Source: Mycobacterium numidiamassiliense
GTDB lineage: Bacteria; Actinomycetota; Actinomycetes; Mycobacteriales; Mycobacteriaceae
Reading direction: 5' to 3'
Assembly: GCF_900157365.1 (NCBI RefSeq)
Contig: NZ_FUEZ01000003.1
Coordinates: forward strand, 744,001 to 808,000
Length of the DNA: 64,000 nt
Under the pieces are notes generated by a model, which saw only the letters and a program-made list of their open reading frames with translations, was not told the origin of the DNA and ran no database searches. The position numbers and the translations under genes were made by a program. Shown here piece by piece: positions 63,748 to 64,000 of this stretch. Within the stretch, counting starts at the first letter, position 1; each line of letters opens with the position of its first letter.

Positions 63748-64000
63748 CTAGTGCGCGAAGTGCTCCGCCTTGTAGTGGCCGCCGGGCTTGAGTTTGTCCA
63801 GCGATGCCAGCGAGCTACGGGCGTCGTCGTGCAGGGCCCGGGCCAGGTCGGCGGAGAGCCCTTCGCGCACGACGATGCGCAGCACCGAGACGTTGGTGGC
63901 GTTGTCGGGCATGGTGTAGGCCGGCACTTGCCAGCCGTACCCACGCAGCTCGTGGGAGACGTCGAACTCGGTATAGCCCAGGCCACGCGCGAGCCGGAAG
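63748..64000 (-). CDS. gadB: Glutamate decarboxylase, C-terminal end
   Basis: The 3' end of a gene running off the right edge; 83 residues visible. PLP-dependent glutamate decarboxylase (glutamate to GABA + CO2, acid resistance). The visible part SHELRGYGWQVPAYTMP, then VLRIVVREGLSADLARALHD and a terminal GGHYKAEHFAH are typical of the GadA/GadB C-terminus. Its location after alr agrees with Mtb Rv3432c once intervening genes are removed. Confidence 0.9.
   Translation of the reverse strand, partial: FRLARGLGYTEFDVSHELRGYGWQVPAYTMPDNATNVSVLRIVVREGLSADLARALHDDARSSLASLDKLKPGGHYKAEHFAH

Overview
The window is chromosomal DNA from a high-GC actinobacterium, almost certainly a Mycobacterium. Gene content and order follow the M. 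tuberculosis (Mtb) Rv3365c to Rv3432c segment: nitrate-sensing kinase, trmL/spoU, nitroreductase, dnaE2, WS/DGAT, otsB2, htdY, lpqD, fatty acyl-CoA reductase, iunH, imuB, imuA', guaA, beta-phosphoglucomutase and GH65, Rv3405c/Rv3406, choD, guaB3, guaB2, Rv3412, rsdA, sigD, Rv3415c, whiB3, groEL1, groES, tsaD, rimI, tsaB, tsaE, alr, gadB. Several Mtb blocks (PE_PGRS51, Rv3373 to Rv3388, cmaA1, Rv3424c to Rv3431c) are absent, which points to a nontuberculous species. I cannot name the species. I see no rRNA, tRNA, insertion sequence, integrase or CRISPR array.

Layout. 1-19 kb is conserved core. It carries the split SOS mutasome (dnaE2 at 3.9-7.2 kb; imuA'-imuB at 14.7-16.9 kb), each part behind an identical 16-bp LexA box. 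18.7-22.9 kb holds an HxlR regulator, lying upstream of guaA, divergent from a translationally coupled efflux pump / NmrA-like / methyltransferase operon. 22.9-35.6 kb is core again: alpha-glucoside phosphorolysis pair, sulfatase-type dioxygenase with its TetR repressor and a clear operator, cholesterol oxidase, the IMP dehydrogenase pair, and the sigD/rsdA and whiB3 regulators.

35.7-56.3 kb is a block of about 20.7 kb that lies between whiB3 and groEL1, which are neighbours in Mtb. It has three parts. (a) 35.6-43.5 kb: P450, short-chain dehydrogenase, AveC-like membrane protein, a binding protein without signal peptide, a MoxR-type AAA ATPase, a VWA protein and a SnoaL-like protein, tied together by four copies of a 16-bp motif. 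(b) 43.5-48.5 kb: an esterase, an SDR with its MmyB-like XRE regulator, and a Tat-exported GH76 hydrolase, with two intergenic clusters of GAGAC elements. (c) 48.6-56.3 kb: lipid-transfer thiolase with DUF35 partner, OsmC, an adenylate cyclase, a hotdog-like protein, a decayed TetR gene, an FrsA-like hydrolase, a SpoIIAA-like protein, and a remarkable small protein (55882-56283) in which every third residue over 106 positions is Ser/Val/Thr and then Cys, ending in eleven cysteines spaced CxxCxx.

56.4-64 kb returns to core: groEL1/groES under a CIRCE operator, the t6A-modification operon (tsaE-tsaB-rimI-tsaD) with alr and a hydrolase upstream, and the 3' end of gadB. A recurring feature across the window is a TANNNT-like hexamer exactly 6 nt before the start codon of about ten first genes, the layout expected for leaderless mycobacterial transcripts.
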